From positions 1 through 32,893 of the forward strand of contig NZ_JALAHB010000043.1 in NCBI RefSeq assembly GCF_022712115.1: 32,893 bases of DNA, in the 5' to 3' direction. Shown here in pieces: positions 1-7,204 of this stretch. How positions within the stretch are numbered: position 1 is the stretch's first letter; each line of letters begins with the position of its first letter. This DNA is from Brevibacterium sp. GTDB taxonomy: Bacteria > Actinomycetota > Actinomycetes > Actinomycetales > Brevibacteriaceae. The notes below the pieces were generated by a model that saw only the letters and a list, made by a program, of their open reading frames with translations, made no database searches and was not told the origin of the DNA. A program made the position numbers and the translations under genes.

Positions 1-97
1 GCCGGGGACGTGCGGGTGAGGGCTGCGGGCGTGGGTGGAGGGCATGCCCGCACTGTAGCGTTCCCCTGACCCCATTCCCTCCTGTGACCTGCGTCGC

Positions 98-103
98 TAC
101 GAT
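98..103 (+). promoter_or_regulatory. -10 element for a leaderless transcript
   Basis: The hexamer TACGAT fits the actinobacterial -10 pattern TANNNT. It ends six bases before the ATG at 110, so transcription should begin at or next to the start codon. No Shine-Dalgarno sequence is present. A weak -35 candidate (TTCCCT, 75-80) lies 17 bases upstream. Confidence 0.55.
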
Positions 104-109
104 GGCGTC

Positions 110-1234
110 ATGAGTATCGACATCCCCACCCGACAGGACCTGGCCGAACTCACACAGCACCGCGACCCCGCGAGTGTGACCCTCTACCTCAGTGCAGCGG
201 AATGGGGCTCGCGCGCCGTCGCCCACGCCACGGAGGCCGCCCATCTGGCGCTGCGCACGGCGGCGGGCGCGGCGATCGCGGAGCTCGAGACAGGCGGTCT
301 GCCCAAGGAGGACCGCGAGAAGCTCAGCGCTCACGTCAAGGATCTCGAACAGGACCGCGACTTCTGGGGCACCGGCGCCCGCAGCATCGCGGTCTTCGTC
401 TCTCCGGAGGGGCTGCGCGCCTTCCGGCTCATGAATGAGCTCGCCTCCGGGCACTTCACCGGCGACCGCTTCGACGTGGGTCCGATGGTCCGCGCCGTCA
501 CCTTCGACCACACCGGGTACGTCCTGGCCCTCACGGAGGGGAACGTGCGCCTCCTGCACCTCGACTCCTCCGCGAGCTGTCGCCGCGTGGAGCTCGCGGA
601 TCTGCCGGAGGACGCCTCGGACGCGCTCACCCGCGCCCCGCAGGAGGGAAAGTTCGACCGGCAGCGGGCGGACGGCACACTGGGCCCCAAACCGGAGCAG
701 AAGCGGTACGCGAGCCTGGTGCAGAAGGCGGTGCTCGCAGCGATCAGGGATGCGGACGCGCCGCTGCTGCTGGCCGCTGCGAACGACCTCGACCCCGCCT
801 ACCGGGACGTGAACACCCATCCGCGGCTGCTGGAGGAGTCCATCACGGCGAATCCGGCCTCGCTCACAGACGAGGATCTGGAGGTCCGCGCCCGGCAGAT
901 CCTCGACAGGCACTACACCCAGCGCATCGCGGACTGGGTGGAGCACTTCGGCAATCAGCGCGCCGCGGGCAGGGCCAGCTCGCAGCTCTCGGACGTGGCC
1001 AGGGCGGCCGCGGAGGGACGTGTGGCGGAGCTCCTGTTCGACATCGAGGCCGCGCAGGAGGGCACGATCGACGAATACGGCGTGGTCACCCTCGTGGATG
1101 AGCCGGGTCCGGAGGCGTACCGCGTGGTGGACGAGGTGGCCGCCCAGGTGCTGCGGACCGGCGGACGCGTCCGCGGCGTCCGCGCCGGCGACATGCCGGA
1201 CGAGGGGTGGGTCGCCGCCGTGCTCCGCGGCTGA
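110..1234 (+). CDS. baeRF-type release-factor-like protein
   Basis: This 374-residue soluble protein resembles the bacterial archaeo-eukaryotic release factor family (baeRF), relatives of the middle domain of eRF1 that are often mislabelled as chemotaxis proteins. The middle stretch around residues 130-155 (YVLALTEGNVRLLHLD) is the usual core strand pattern. The C-terminal third has the L7Ae-like layout, with a conserved-looking AAEGRVAELLFD block near residues 302-313 and a final region predicting a hypermutable-free, compact end. I see no GGQ-like tripeptide, so peptide release activity is not assured; the family is thought to act on stalled ribosomes, and that role is inferred. The ATG at 110 is chosen because a -10 hexamer sits directly upstream, which implies leaderless translation. 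The gene stands alone, and the next gene has its own promoter. Confidence 0.65.
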   Translation: MSIDIPTRQDLAELTQHRDPASVTLYLSAAEWGSRAVAHATEAAHLALRTAAGAAIAELETGGLPKEDREKLSAHVKDLEQDRDFWGTGARSIAVFVSPEGLRAFRLMNELASGHFTGDRFDVGPMVRAVTFDHTGYVLALTEGNVRLLHLDSSASCRRVELADLPEDASDALTRAPQEGKFDRQRADGTLGPKPEQKRYASLVQKAVLAAIRDADAPLLLAAANDLDPAYRDVNTHPRLLEESITANPASLTDEDLEVRARQILDRHYTQRIADWVEHFGNQRAAGRASSQLSDVARAAAEGRVAELLFDIEAAQEGTIDEYGVVTLVDEPGPEAYRVVDEVAAQVLRTGGRVRGVRAGDMPDEGWVAAVLRG

Positions 1235-1364
1235 GGAGGCTGCCGGGCGCGCTGCGAGGGGGATCCTGCCGGGCTCGGGCGCGAGGCGGTCCTCGGCGCG
1301 CATCTCCGGGGCCTGCCGTCCGGCTCGTCCCGCGGCATTCCGCCCGCCGCAGAACGTCCGTCGC

Positions 1365-1389
1365 GGAATACTGCGCGATCAGCCGTGTT
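1365..1389 (+). promoter_or_regulatory. SigR/SigH-like promoter (GGAAT-N17-GTT)
   Basis: GGAAT at 1365-1369 and GTT at 1387-1389 are separated by 17 bases, one shorter than the usual 18-19 of SigR-type ECF promoters. The transcript would start near 1396, about 37 bases before the SDR start at 1433. It is the weakest of three such sites in the window. Confidence 0.4.
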
Positions 1390-1432
1390 GAGGGGAGAGG
1401 ACCTGGAACCCGACTGCACAGGAGGCATGGGC

Positions 1433-2128
1433 ATGGCCGAGAAGAGCACGGACAGGCGCGCGGTGATCGTGGGCGGACACGGCAAGATCGCACTGCTGGC
1501 GGTGCCGCGGCTGCGGCGCGCCGGGTGGAGCGTGACCTCGCTCATCCGGAATCAGGACCATGCGGCGGATCTCCACGCTGTGGGAGCGGAGCCCGTGGTC
1601 CTCAGCCTCGAGGAAGCCGGCGTGGAGGACCTCGCGAAGGTGTTCGCCGGTGCGGACGCCGTCGTGTTCTCCGCGGGTGCCGGCGGCGGCAATCCCGCAC
1701 GGACGAGAGCGGTGGACTACGAGGGTGCGCTGCGGACCTTCGAGGCCGCGGAGAAGGCAGGAGCCACTCGCTTCGTCATGGTCTCCTACGCGCGCGCCGC
1801 GGTGGACGTGGACCGGCTGGACCCGGAGGACTCCTTCTACCCCTATGCGAAGGCCAAGCACGATGCGGACGCCCGGCTGCGGGAGACGGAGCTGGACTTC
1901 ACGATCCTGGGCCCCGGCCGCCTCACGCTCGAGGAGGCCACGGAGAAGGTGATGCTCGCGGATCGGACCGGTGCGGTGCCAGGTGTGGAGCTCACTCCTG
2001 AGACCGCCGTCACCAGCCGGGACAATGTCGCCGCGGCCATCGCGCACGTGCTGGAGACGGGCGCGGCCAGCAGGCAGACGGTGAACTTCTACGACGGGGA
2101 GACCCCGCTCGCGGAAGCCATCCGCTGA
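1433..2128 (+). CDS. atypical SDR / NAD(P)-binding oxidoreductase
   Basis: This 231-residue protein is a single Rossmann-fold domain of the atypical short-chain dehydrogenase (SDR5, YwnB/YhfK-like) group. The nucleotide-binding turn is GGHGKIA at residues 14-20, where the last glycine of GxxGxxG is replaced by alanine. A YPYAKAKHDAD segment around residue 140 supplies the Tyr-x-x-x-Lys-like pair. Such proteins bind NADP and often answer redox stress; the substrate is unknown. ATG 1433 is preferred to an ATG six bases upstream because the ribosome site AGGAGG (1420-1425) is seven bases away from it and only one from the other. A possible thiol-stress promoter lies upstream. Confidence 0.75.
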   Translation: MAEKSTDRRAVIVGGHGKIALLAVPRLRRAGWSVTSLIRNQDHAADLHAVGAEPVVLSLEEAGVEDLAKVFAGADAVVFSAGAGGGNPARTRAVDYEGALRTFEAAEKAGATRFVMVSYARAAVDVDRLDPEDSFYPYAKAKHDADARLRETELDFTILGPGRLTLEEATEKVMLADRTGAVPGVELTPETAVTSRDNVAAAIAHVLETGAASRQTVNFYDGETPLAEAIR

Positions 2129-2154
2129 TCCGCGGCACCCCTCCCCGCGTTCCT

Positions 2155-2208
2155 CCACGAAGCCGCGCTCACCCACGAAGTCGCGTTTCTCCGTGAAGTT
2201 ACGTCTGC
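2155..2208. repeat. three 18-bp direct repeats
   Basis: Three degenerate 18-bp units begin at 2155, 2173 and 2191, each opening with CCACGAAG or CCGTGAAG. Bases 2145-2154 (CCGCGTTCCT) resemble the end of a fourth unit. The third unit runs into the left arm of the long inverted repeat beginning at 2198. No reading frame covers them. Confidence 0.6.
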
Positions 2209-2246
2209 GTAGCGGCCGCCCTGCACGGCCGCTACGCAGACGTAAC
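2198..2246. repeat. perfect 21-bp inverted repeat
   Basis: Arms 2198-2218 and 2226-2246 are exact reverse complements, with a seven-base loop (CCCTGCA). The outer ends read GTTACGTCTGCG and CGCAGACGTAAC. As RNA it would form a very stable hairpin. It lies 70 bases after the SDR stop and 50 before the next gene, so it may be a terminator, but it has no T-run. The direct repeats on its left suggest a repeat element or regulator-binding array instead. Confidence 0.7.
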
Positions 2247-2284
2247 CTCGCTGTGGGGGTGGGACGGGGAGGCTGCCGGCCCTA

Positions 2285-2290
2285 TAGCCT
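2285..2290 (+). promoter_or_regulatory. -10 element for a leaderless transcript
   Basis: TAGCCT (TANNNT) ends six bases before the GTG at 2297, the same geometry as upstream of 110 and 22184. The short G-rich run between them touches the start codon and is too close to act as a normal ribosome site. Confidence 0.5.
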
Positions 2291-2296
2291 GGGGGA

Positions 2297-3196
2297 GTGA
2301 CTGCTGAGAACGTGACCGCGGCGAACCGGGCAGGTGCTCCGGCCGCTCCCGAGACCCCGCTCCTCCACACCCAGACCGTCCAGGGCGGACCGGGGCGGGC
2401 GGTCTTCGTCCACGGTCTCTTCGGCCGGGGCAAGAACTTCACCACCGCGGCGAAGGCCATCGCGGACACGCACACCAGCCTGCTCGTGGACCTGCCCAAC
2501 CACGGCGAATCACCGTGGACGGAGCGGTTCTCCTACGTCGACATGGCGCATGCGCTCGCCCGCACGCTGCGGGAAGGATTCGCCGCGGACGGGCCGGTGG
2601 ACGTCATCGGGCACTCGATGGGCGGCAAGACCGTCATGGTGCTCGCCCTGCTCCACCCGGACCTCGTGCGCCGTCTCGTCGTCGTGGACATCTCTCCCAC
2701 GCAGTCCCCGGATTCGGAGGAGTTCCCCCACCTGCTCGGCGCTCTGGCCGGCGTGGACCTCACGGCGCTGCGGACCCGTGCGGATGCGGACGCGCTCCTG
2801 CAGGAGCCCATCCCCAACCCGCTGACGCGCGGCTTCCTGCTCCAGAACCTCCGGCCGGTCCGGCGGGGTGAGACAGGCGCCTCGGCCGGGGACGCTTCCG
2901 GCGCTCCCGCGCCCGAGGCCGCCTTCCGCTGGCAGCCCAACCTCGCCCTCCTGCGGGCCGAGCTGCCCGCGGTGGCGTCCTTCCCGGACATGGAAGGACG
3001 GACGTTCTCCGGGCCGGTGCTCTGGGTGGGTGGGACGCGTTCGCCCTACGTCACGCCGGAGGCGGAGCCGGCGATGCGCGCCCTCTTCCCGCGCGAGCGC
3101 AAGGTCATGGTCAAGGGCTCCGGCCACTGGGTCCACTCGGAGAAGCCGGAGGAGTTCGCCGGACTGCTCCGTGCCTTCCTCACGGCAGAGGGCTGA
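2297..3196 (+). CDS. alpha/beta hydrolase
   Basis: This 299-residue cytoplasmic hydrolase has the fold's landmarks in order: HGLFG oxyanion-type turn at 39-43, VDLPNHGES at about 64-72, nucleophile elbow GHSMGG at 105-110 with Ser107, and GSGHWVHSEKP near 274-284 giving the catalytic His at about 277. It looks like the YbfF/ABHD11-type esterase group (HGLFG followed by DLPNHG), which cleaves acyl esters or thioesters; the natural substrate cannot be read from sequence. A hydrophilic insertion around residues 190-210 (Gly/Ala/Ser-rich) falls in the lid region. The GTG start is chosen because a -10 hexamer lies six bases upstream. The stop lies nine bases before the next gene, which is likely co-transcribed. 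Confidence 0.8.
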   Translation: MTAENVTAANRAGAPAAPETPLLHTQTVQGGPGRAVFVHGLFGRGKNFTTAAKAIADTHTSLLVDLPNHGESPWTERFSYVDMAHALARTLREGFAADGPVDVIGHSMGGKTVMVLALLHPDLVRRLVVVDISPTQSPDSEEFPHLLGALAGVDLTALRTRADADALLQEPIPNPLTRGFLLQNLRPVRRGETGASAGDASGAPAPEAAFRWQPNLALLRAELPAVASFPDMEGRTFSGPVLWVGGTRSPYVTPEAEPAMRALFPRERKVMVKGSGHWVHSEKPEEFAGLLRAFLTAEG

Positions 3197-3205
3197 GGGA
3201 AGCGT

Positions 3206-3907
3206 GTGAGTGTCGCAGGGCGGCCCGACGCTGAAGGACAGCCGGGTACCGGAGGGAAGCCGGGTGCCGTCGCCCAGCCGAGCTCAGGGAGACAACCGAA
3301 CGCTCCCGGAACGGCGGGGCCGGCACTGCACGCCGGGTGGATCCGCCGCCGGCTGCGTGCCCTTGAACAGGAGATCGGGCCGGGCGAGCTCGTCTGTGCG
3401 CTGCCGCTGACCCGCGTGCTCATCGTGATCGTCGCAGTGCTGTACTCCCTGTGCGCGGGTGCGGTGTTCGCGGGCTTCGGGATGCTGCTGTGGTTCCACC
3501 TCGCCGAGGGCTTCTCAGCTCCTCCTCTGCTGCTGGTCATGGCCGTTCTCCTTGTGCTCTTCTACCTCTGCCTGTTCGTCCTCCTCATCTGGAGCTGGCG
3601 CCGATACCTGCTCGTCACGACCGCGGGGCTGGAAGTCGTCGAGGGCTTCAGGACGGTGCGCGCCCGCTGGGCGGACGTGGCGCGGATCGAGGCCGCGCAG
3701 TCCGGACTGCACCTCGGCAGTGCGGTGGTGGTCCTGCGCGACGGGCGCCGGATCACCAGCACCGTCACCGGCGCGCGGTTCGCGATGGTGAACGGAACAC
3801 GGGTCCGGGAGCACTGGCCCCGCATCCTCCCCGACGGATCGCGGGTGTACGCGGGCCCGGCGGTGGACGTGCTCATCAATGCGCACCGCCGGAGCCTGGG
3901 GCTGTGA
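3206..3907 (+). CDS. membrane-anchored bacterial PH-like protein
   Basis: This 233-residue protein has a Pro/Gly-rich N-terminus and an amphipathic segment (RRRLRALEQEIGPGEL). Two membrane helices follow at about residues 70-95 and 105-130, then a cytoplasmic domain. Its opening YLLVTTAGLEVVEG...RWADVARIE pattern is typical of bacterial PH (bPH) domains of actinobacterial membrane proteins. The function of these proteins is not known. GTG 3206 follows GAGGGA with a five-base gap. The stop is a TGA at 3905-3907. Directly beyond it, in the same frame, 47 sense codons encode a PVA-type pentapeptide-repeat tail ending at 4051, so the ancestral protein was probably longer or the stop is read through. 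A decayed probable paralogue lies at 20800-21436. Confidence 0.65.
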   Translation: MSVAGRPDAEGQPGTGGKPGAVAQPSSGRQPNAPGTAGPALHAGWIRRRLRALEQEIGPGELVCALPLTRVLIVIVAVLYSLCAGAVFAGFGMLLWFHLAEGFSAPPLLLVMAVLLVLFYLCLFVLLIWSWRRYLLVTTAGLEVVEGFRTVRARWADVARIEAAQSGLHLGSAVVVLRDGRRITSTVTGARFAMVNGTRVREHWPRILPDGSRVYAGPAVDVLINAHRRSLGL

Positions 3908-3920
3908 GCCTGCGCGGCCG

Positions 3921-4025
3921 AGGTTCCGGTGGCCGCGGCGCCGGTGGCCGAGGTTCCCGTCGCGCAGGCCCCGGTGGCGGAGGCCCCGGTGGCGAAGGCT
4001 CCCGTCGCGCAGGCCCCACCGGCCC
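3921..4025 (+). repeat. seven 15-bp tandem repeats encoding a tail behind a stop codon
   Basis: Seven degenerate 15-bp units start at 3921, 3936, 3951, 3966, 3981, 3996 and 4011. Read in the frame of the upstream gene they encode pentapeptides of the form (E/Q/A/K)-(V/A)-P-V-A. The frame is open from the TGA at 3905 to the next stop at 4049-4051. Slipped-strand copying would be expected to change the copy number. Confidence 0.75.
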
Positions 4026-4080
4026 GTGACCACGACGTCCGGACACTGTGACGACGTGTGACTGTGACGGACCTCGCCGC

Positions 4081-4107
4081 GGAATACGCGCGGGCCTGCG
4101 TAGGGTT
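4081..4107 (+). promoter_or_regulatory. SigR/SigH-like promoter (GGAAT-N19-GTT) of sseA-sufE
   Basis: GGAAT at 4081-4085 and GTT at 4105-4107 are 19 bases apart, within the range known for SigR-type promoters. The start point would be about 4114, leaving a leader of roughly 44 bases. A TANNNT hexamer (TAGGGT, 4101-4106) overlaps the GTT, so the housekeeping sigma factor might use the same place. Confidence 0.5.
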
Positions 4108-4157
4108 GAGTGAGTGGACGCGCCGCGTCCGTGAAGTCCGCACGACCCGGAGGAACC

Positions 4158-5093
4158 ATGACTGACACCGCACCGCAGATCGCCCCGGACACCGGCGATC
4201 CCAAGTTCGCCGGCTATGCGAAGCAGGATCGGCTGGTGAGCACGCAGTGGGTGGCGGACCGTCTCGGTGCGGACGGACCCACGGAGCCCGGCCTCGTCCT
4301 CGTCGAGAGCGACGAGGACGTGCTCCTCTACGAGTCCGGCCACATCCCCGGAGCCGTGAAGGTCGACTGGCACACGGAGCTCAACGATCCCGTCACCCGT
4401 GACTACGTGGACGGCGAGGGCTTCGCCCGCCTCATGCGTGCCAAGGGGATCGCCCGCACGGACACGATCGTCGTCTACGGCGACAAGTCCAACTGGTGGG
4501 CGGCCTACGCGCTGTGGGTCTTCACGCTGTTCGGCCACGAGGACGTGCGCCTCATGGACGGAGGGCGGCAGAAATGGGAGGCGGAGGGCCGTGAGCTCAC
4601 CCGCACCAAGCCGGCCCCCGAACCCTCGGACTACCCCGTCGTCGAGCGTGACGACTCGCGCATCCGTGCCTACCTGCCAGAGGTCCGCGAGGCGATCGGC
4701 GAGATCCCGCTCATCGACGTGCGCAGCCCGCAGGAGTACACGGGCGAGCGCACGCACATGCCCGCCTACCCGGAGGAGGGTGCGCTGCGCGGGGGCCACA
4801 TCCCCACCGCGCGCTCGGTTCCGTGGGCCACCGCGGCCAACGAGGACGGCACGTTCCGCAGCGCCGAGGAGCTGCGGCGGATCTACCTCGACGAGCTGGG
4901 TCTGCAGCCGGAGGGCGAGATCATCGCGTACTGCCGGATCGGCGAGCGCTCCTCGCACACGTGGTTCGTCCTCGAGCACCTGCTGGGGTTCGACAGCGTG
5001 AAGAACTACGACGGCTCGTGGACCGAATGGGGCAATGCCGTGCGCGTGCCCATCGCCACCGGTGAGGAGCCCGGGGAGGCACCGGCCCGATGA
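4158..5093 (+). CDS. sseA: thiosulfate/3-mercaptopyruvate sulfurtransferase
   Basis: This 311-residue enzyme has two rhodanese domains. It transfers sulfane sulfur from thiosulfate or 3-mercaptopyruvate to a thiol acceptor through a cysteine persulfide. The N-terminal domain (about 25-150) has the non-catalytic loop YGDKSNWWA. The C-terminal domain (about 170-300) carries [13 protein letters not shown] and the active loop CRIGER with Cys259. The basic CRxGxR loop favours thiosulfate over mercaptopyruvate (family knowledge). ATG 4158 follows GGAGGA at a suitable distance; upstream in-frame GTG codons lack such a site. The stop overlaps the sufE start (ATGA), so the two are translationally coupled. 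An SseA-SufE pairing suggests the persulfide is passed on. The upstream promoter resembles a thiol-stress type. Confidence 0.88.
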   Translation: MTDTAPQIAPDTGDPKFAGYAKQDRLVSTQWVADRLGADGPTEPGLVLVESDEDVLLYESGHIPGAVKVDWHTELNDPVTRDYVDGEGFARLMRAKGIARTDTIVVYGDKSNWWAAYALWVFTLFGHEDVRLMDGGRQKWEAEGRELTRTKPAPEPSDYPVVERDDSRIRAYLPEVREAIGEIPLIDVRSPQEYTGERTHMPAYPEEGALRGGHIPTARSVPWATAANEDGTFRSAEELRRIYLDELGLQPEGEIIAYCRIGERSSHTWFVLEHLLGFDSVKNYDGSWTEWGNAVRVPIATGEEPGEAPAR

Positions 5094-5587
5094 GCGCCCC
5101 CACCGCTGCAGCTTCCGCTGACCTCCCGCTGCCGGCCTCCCTGCAGGAGATCGCCGACGACTTCGCCGCCATGCCGGAGGGGGAGCGCCTCCAGCTGCTC
5201 CTCGAGTTCTCCGACGAGCTCCCCGCTCTCCCGCCGCGCCTGGCTGAGCACCCGGAGCTGCTGGAGCCCGTGCCGGAGTGCCAGTCGCCCATCTTCGTGC
5301 TCACGGAGCTGGACGACGGCGCGGCTGAGGGGACTGCCTCCGCCGAGGCTCCCGTGAGGCTGTTCTTCTCCGCGCCCGCGGAGGCGCCCACCACCCGCGG
5401 CTTCGCCGGCATCCTCGCAGAAGGGCTCGACGGCCACACCGCCGCGGAGATCCTCTCCGTGCCCGCGGACTTCCCCCTCCGCCTCTCGCTGACGAAGGCG
5501 GTGAGCCCGCTGCGGCTCAACGGGATGTCCGGGATGCTCGCGCGGATCCAGCGTCAGGTGCGCGAGCATCTGGCGGCGCGGCCGTGA
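5090..5587 (+). CDS. sufE: SufE-family sulfur acceptor protein
   Basis: This 165-residue protein belongs to the SufE/CsdE family, which accepts persulfide sulfur on one cysteine and stimulates its donor enzyme. The signature VPECQSPIF gives the acceptor Cys64. The N-terminal helix ([33 protein letters not shown]) and the C-terminal [17 protein letters not shown] block are typical. Its start overlaps the sseA stop by four bases, and its own stop overlaps the GTG of the next gene. The donor here is probably the adjacent SseA rather than a SufS, since no cysteine desulfurase is nearby. Actinobacteria often use SufU for cluster assembly, so this SufE may serve another purpose; that is inference. 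Confidence 0.85.
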   Translation: MSAPTAAASADLPLPASLQEIADDFAAMPEGERLQLLLEFSDELPALPPRLAEHPELLEPVPECQSPIFVLTELDDGAAEGTASAEAPVRLFFSAPAEAPTTRGFAGILAEGLDGHTAAEILSVPADFPLRLSLTKAVSPLRLNGMSGMLARIQRQVREHLAARP

Positions 5588-6474
5588 GCGAGGCCGTGCC
5601 CGGTCCTGAGGGCCGTCCCGCCGAGCAGTCGCCTGCAGACCCGCAGGCCGCCGCGTCGCAGTCCGCGGCCGCGCAGACCGCCCACCCCCGTGAGCTCCGC
5701 CGGCATGCGCTCGACCACGAGGTGCCCTGGGCGCTGCCGCTGGTGGTCCGCCGCTCCAAGACGCACATCGCCCGTGAGGTGGACGTGCTGGAGGCCGCCG
5801 CCGAGGCCGTGGTCCGGCTCCTCGACGACCCCCGGTCACAGCCCGGAGGGGACTGGCACGAGGCGGTGCGGCACTGGCGCGAGGGTGCGATCCGCAAGGT
5901 GGTGCGCCGCGGGGACGGCAGGAAGTTCGAGGACGCCCGCGCCCTGGGCAGCGTGGGTGCGGCTCATCCGGGGCCGGGGGAGTGGGGCGTCGCCGAGGCG
6001 CTCGCACTGCCGCCGGGCCCGGTGCAGCCGCTGCCCGCGGAGCTGAAGAAGCTGCAGGTGGGCGGGACGGAGTTCCCGGACGAGGGTGAGTCCACGGTGC
6101 CGGCCGCCGAGGCCGTGGTGGTCATCGAGCTGACCCCGCACCACCGGCTCACCTCCGGCAAAGCGGCCGCGCAGTGCGGCCATGCGGCGCAGCTGGCCTA
6201 CGAGCAGATGCCGGAGGACGTGCGGTGCCGCTGGCGCGAGGCCGGCTTCCGCGTCCGTGTGGAGAAGGCGGATCCGCGGGTCTGGGCCTCCGCACGGCGG
6301 CCCGTGAGCGTCACGGACGCCGGCTTCACGGAGCTCGACGGTCCCACGGAGACCACGCGCGCCCGCTGGGCGACGGCGGACGGCGCCGTCCCTGCGACCG
6401 GTGTCGGCGGCACGCACGGCGGCCTCGGGCGCGTGCTGTCCCGACTGCGGGGAGCACTCAGCCGAGCTCGATGA
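5584..6474 (+). CDS. PTH2-family peptidyl-tRNA hydrolase-like protein
   Basis: This 296-residue protein has a PTH2-like C-terminal domain at roughly residues 175-265, with [16 protein letters not shown] and [13 protein letters not shown] as the two catalytic-region motifs. PTH2 is the archaeal/eukaryotic-type peptidyl-tRNA hydrolase; most bacteria rely on the unrelated Pth1. The first 170 residues are an extra module of unknown fold with [19 protein letters not shown] near 42-60 and [17 protein letters not shown] after it, a pattern I recall in actinobacterial members only. The GTG start overlaps the sufE stop (GTGA), so it is the third member of the sseA operon. Its last 17 bases overlap the end of the convergent gene. 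Hydrolase activity in vivo is inferred. Confidence 0.72.
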   Translation: MSEAVPGPEGRPAEQSPADPQAAASQSAAAQTAHPRELRRHALDHEVPWALPLVVRRSKTHIAREVDVLEAAAEAVVRLLDDPRSQPGGDWHEAVRHWREGAIRKVVRRGDGRKFEDARALGSVGAAHPGPGEWGVAEALALPPGPVQPLPAELKKLQVGGTEFPDEGESTVPAAEAVVVIELTPHHRLTSGKAAAQCGHAAQLAYEQMPEDVRCRWREAGFRVRVEKADPRVWASARRPVSVTDAGFTELDGPTETTRARWATADGAVPATGVGGTHGGLGRVLSRLRGALSRAR

Positions 6475-7012
6475 GCTTCCCGCTCCTCGCCACCTCCGGA
6501 TCCGTGCAGGAGGCGAGGTCGAAGCAGCAGGGCCGGCGCTTGCCGTCCTCCAGCTTGGAGATCGTCACCTCCACGCGGCGCGCCCGCGTCTGCGCGTTCT
6601 TCGTCGCGCCCACCCAGCGGACCCATTCCCAGCGGGCCATCGGCGTGATGTCCTGCCAGGCAGCCCGGGCCTCGGGCGCGGAGGCGAGAGCCTCCTCCAG
6701 GTCCGCGGGGACCTCGGGCTCGGGCCAGTCCCCGCGGCGCGTGAACGTGAACTCGACGGCGGTGCCCTCCCGCAACGAGGCGGCGGCCTGCAGCTGAGCA
6801 TCCACCGGGAGCCAGTGGCCCTTCCTCCCGTCCGGCTCCAGCACGGCGTCGAAGACGTGGCCGTTCAGCTCCGCGTGCACCGCCACCTGCCCGCGTGAGG
6901 GCAGCGCCCGGCTGGCCTCGTCCGGCAGGCGGATGAGGAGCCGCTCACCCAGCCCGCTCACCTGCGCGCTGCCGGTCACCCGCTCCGCCGCGGCATTCGT
7001 CCTCGTCGCCAT
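6458..7012 (-). CDS. YdeI/DUF1905-type protein
   Basis: This 184-residue protein combines an N-terminal DUF1905-like beta-barrel half (residues about 12-100, with LPDEASRALPSRGQVAVHAELNG) and a C-terminal YdeI/OmpD-associated helical region (EALASAPEARAAWQDITPMARWEWVRWV...TRARRVEVTISKLEDGKR). These families are widespread and of uncertain function; some relatives are linked to bacteriocin or peptide tolerance. The ATG at 7012 has GGAGG six to eight bases upstream. The end overlaps the convergent PTH2-like gene by 17 bases, so the two transcripts are antisense at their 3' ends. It is divergent from the BCCT transporter gene, sharing a 192-base intergenic region. Confidence 0.7.
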   Translation of the reverse strand: MATRTNAAAERVTGSAQVSGLGERLLIRLPDEASRALPSRGQVAVHAELNGHVFDAVLEPDGRKGHWLPVDAQLQAAASLREGTAVEFTFTRRGDWPEPEVPADLEEALASAPEARAAWQDITPMARWEWVRWVGATKNAQTRARRVEVTISKLEDGKRRPCCFDLASCTDPEVARSGKLIELG

Positions 7013-7168
7013 GTCCTGTCCTCCCAGCTTCCGGTCCGCAGCCGGGATGCGGCGTGCGGCCGGGTTCCGTCCGGCACTGTGGACTCCAGCATAGGAGCCG
7101 CGATGCGGATGCGCTTCTCCATTCCTGCTCAACCATTCCCGGGCGATCTTCCCGAAACGCAAGGACAG

Positions 7169-7197
7169 TTGTTCTCCGGACTGTGATGTGCAAGTTT
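7169..7197 (+). promoter_or_regulatory. possible promoter of the BCCT transporter gene
   Basis: TTGTTC (7169-7174) and AAGTTT (7192-7197) are 17 bases apart. The second element ends seven bases before ATG 7205, which would make the transcript leaderless. The -10 match is imperfect. Confidence 0.3.
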
Positions 7198-7204
7198 GGT
7201 TTCC

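Noticed and set aside
3921-4025. CRISPR-like array
   Set aside because: Units are 15 bp head to tail with no spacers.
3562-4173. Minus-strand frame reading as a pentapeptide (ATGAx) repeat protein
   Set aside because: The pentapeptides are the antisense of the 15-bp repeats. The same repeats fit the frame of the plus-strand gene better, and the rest of the minus frame looks random.
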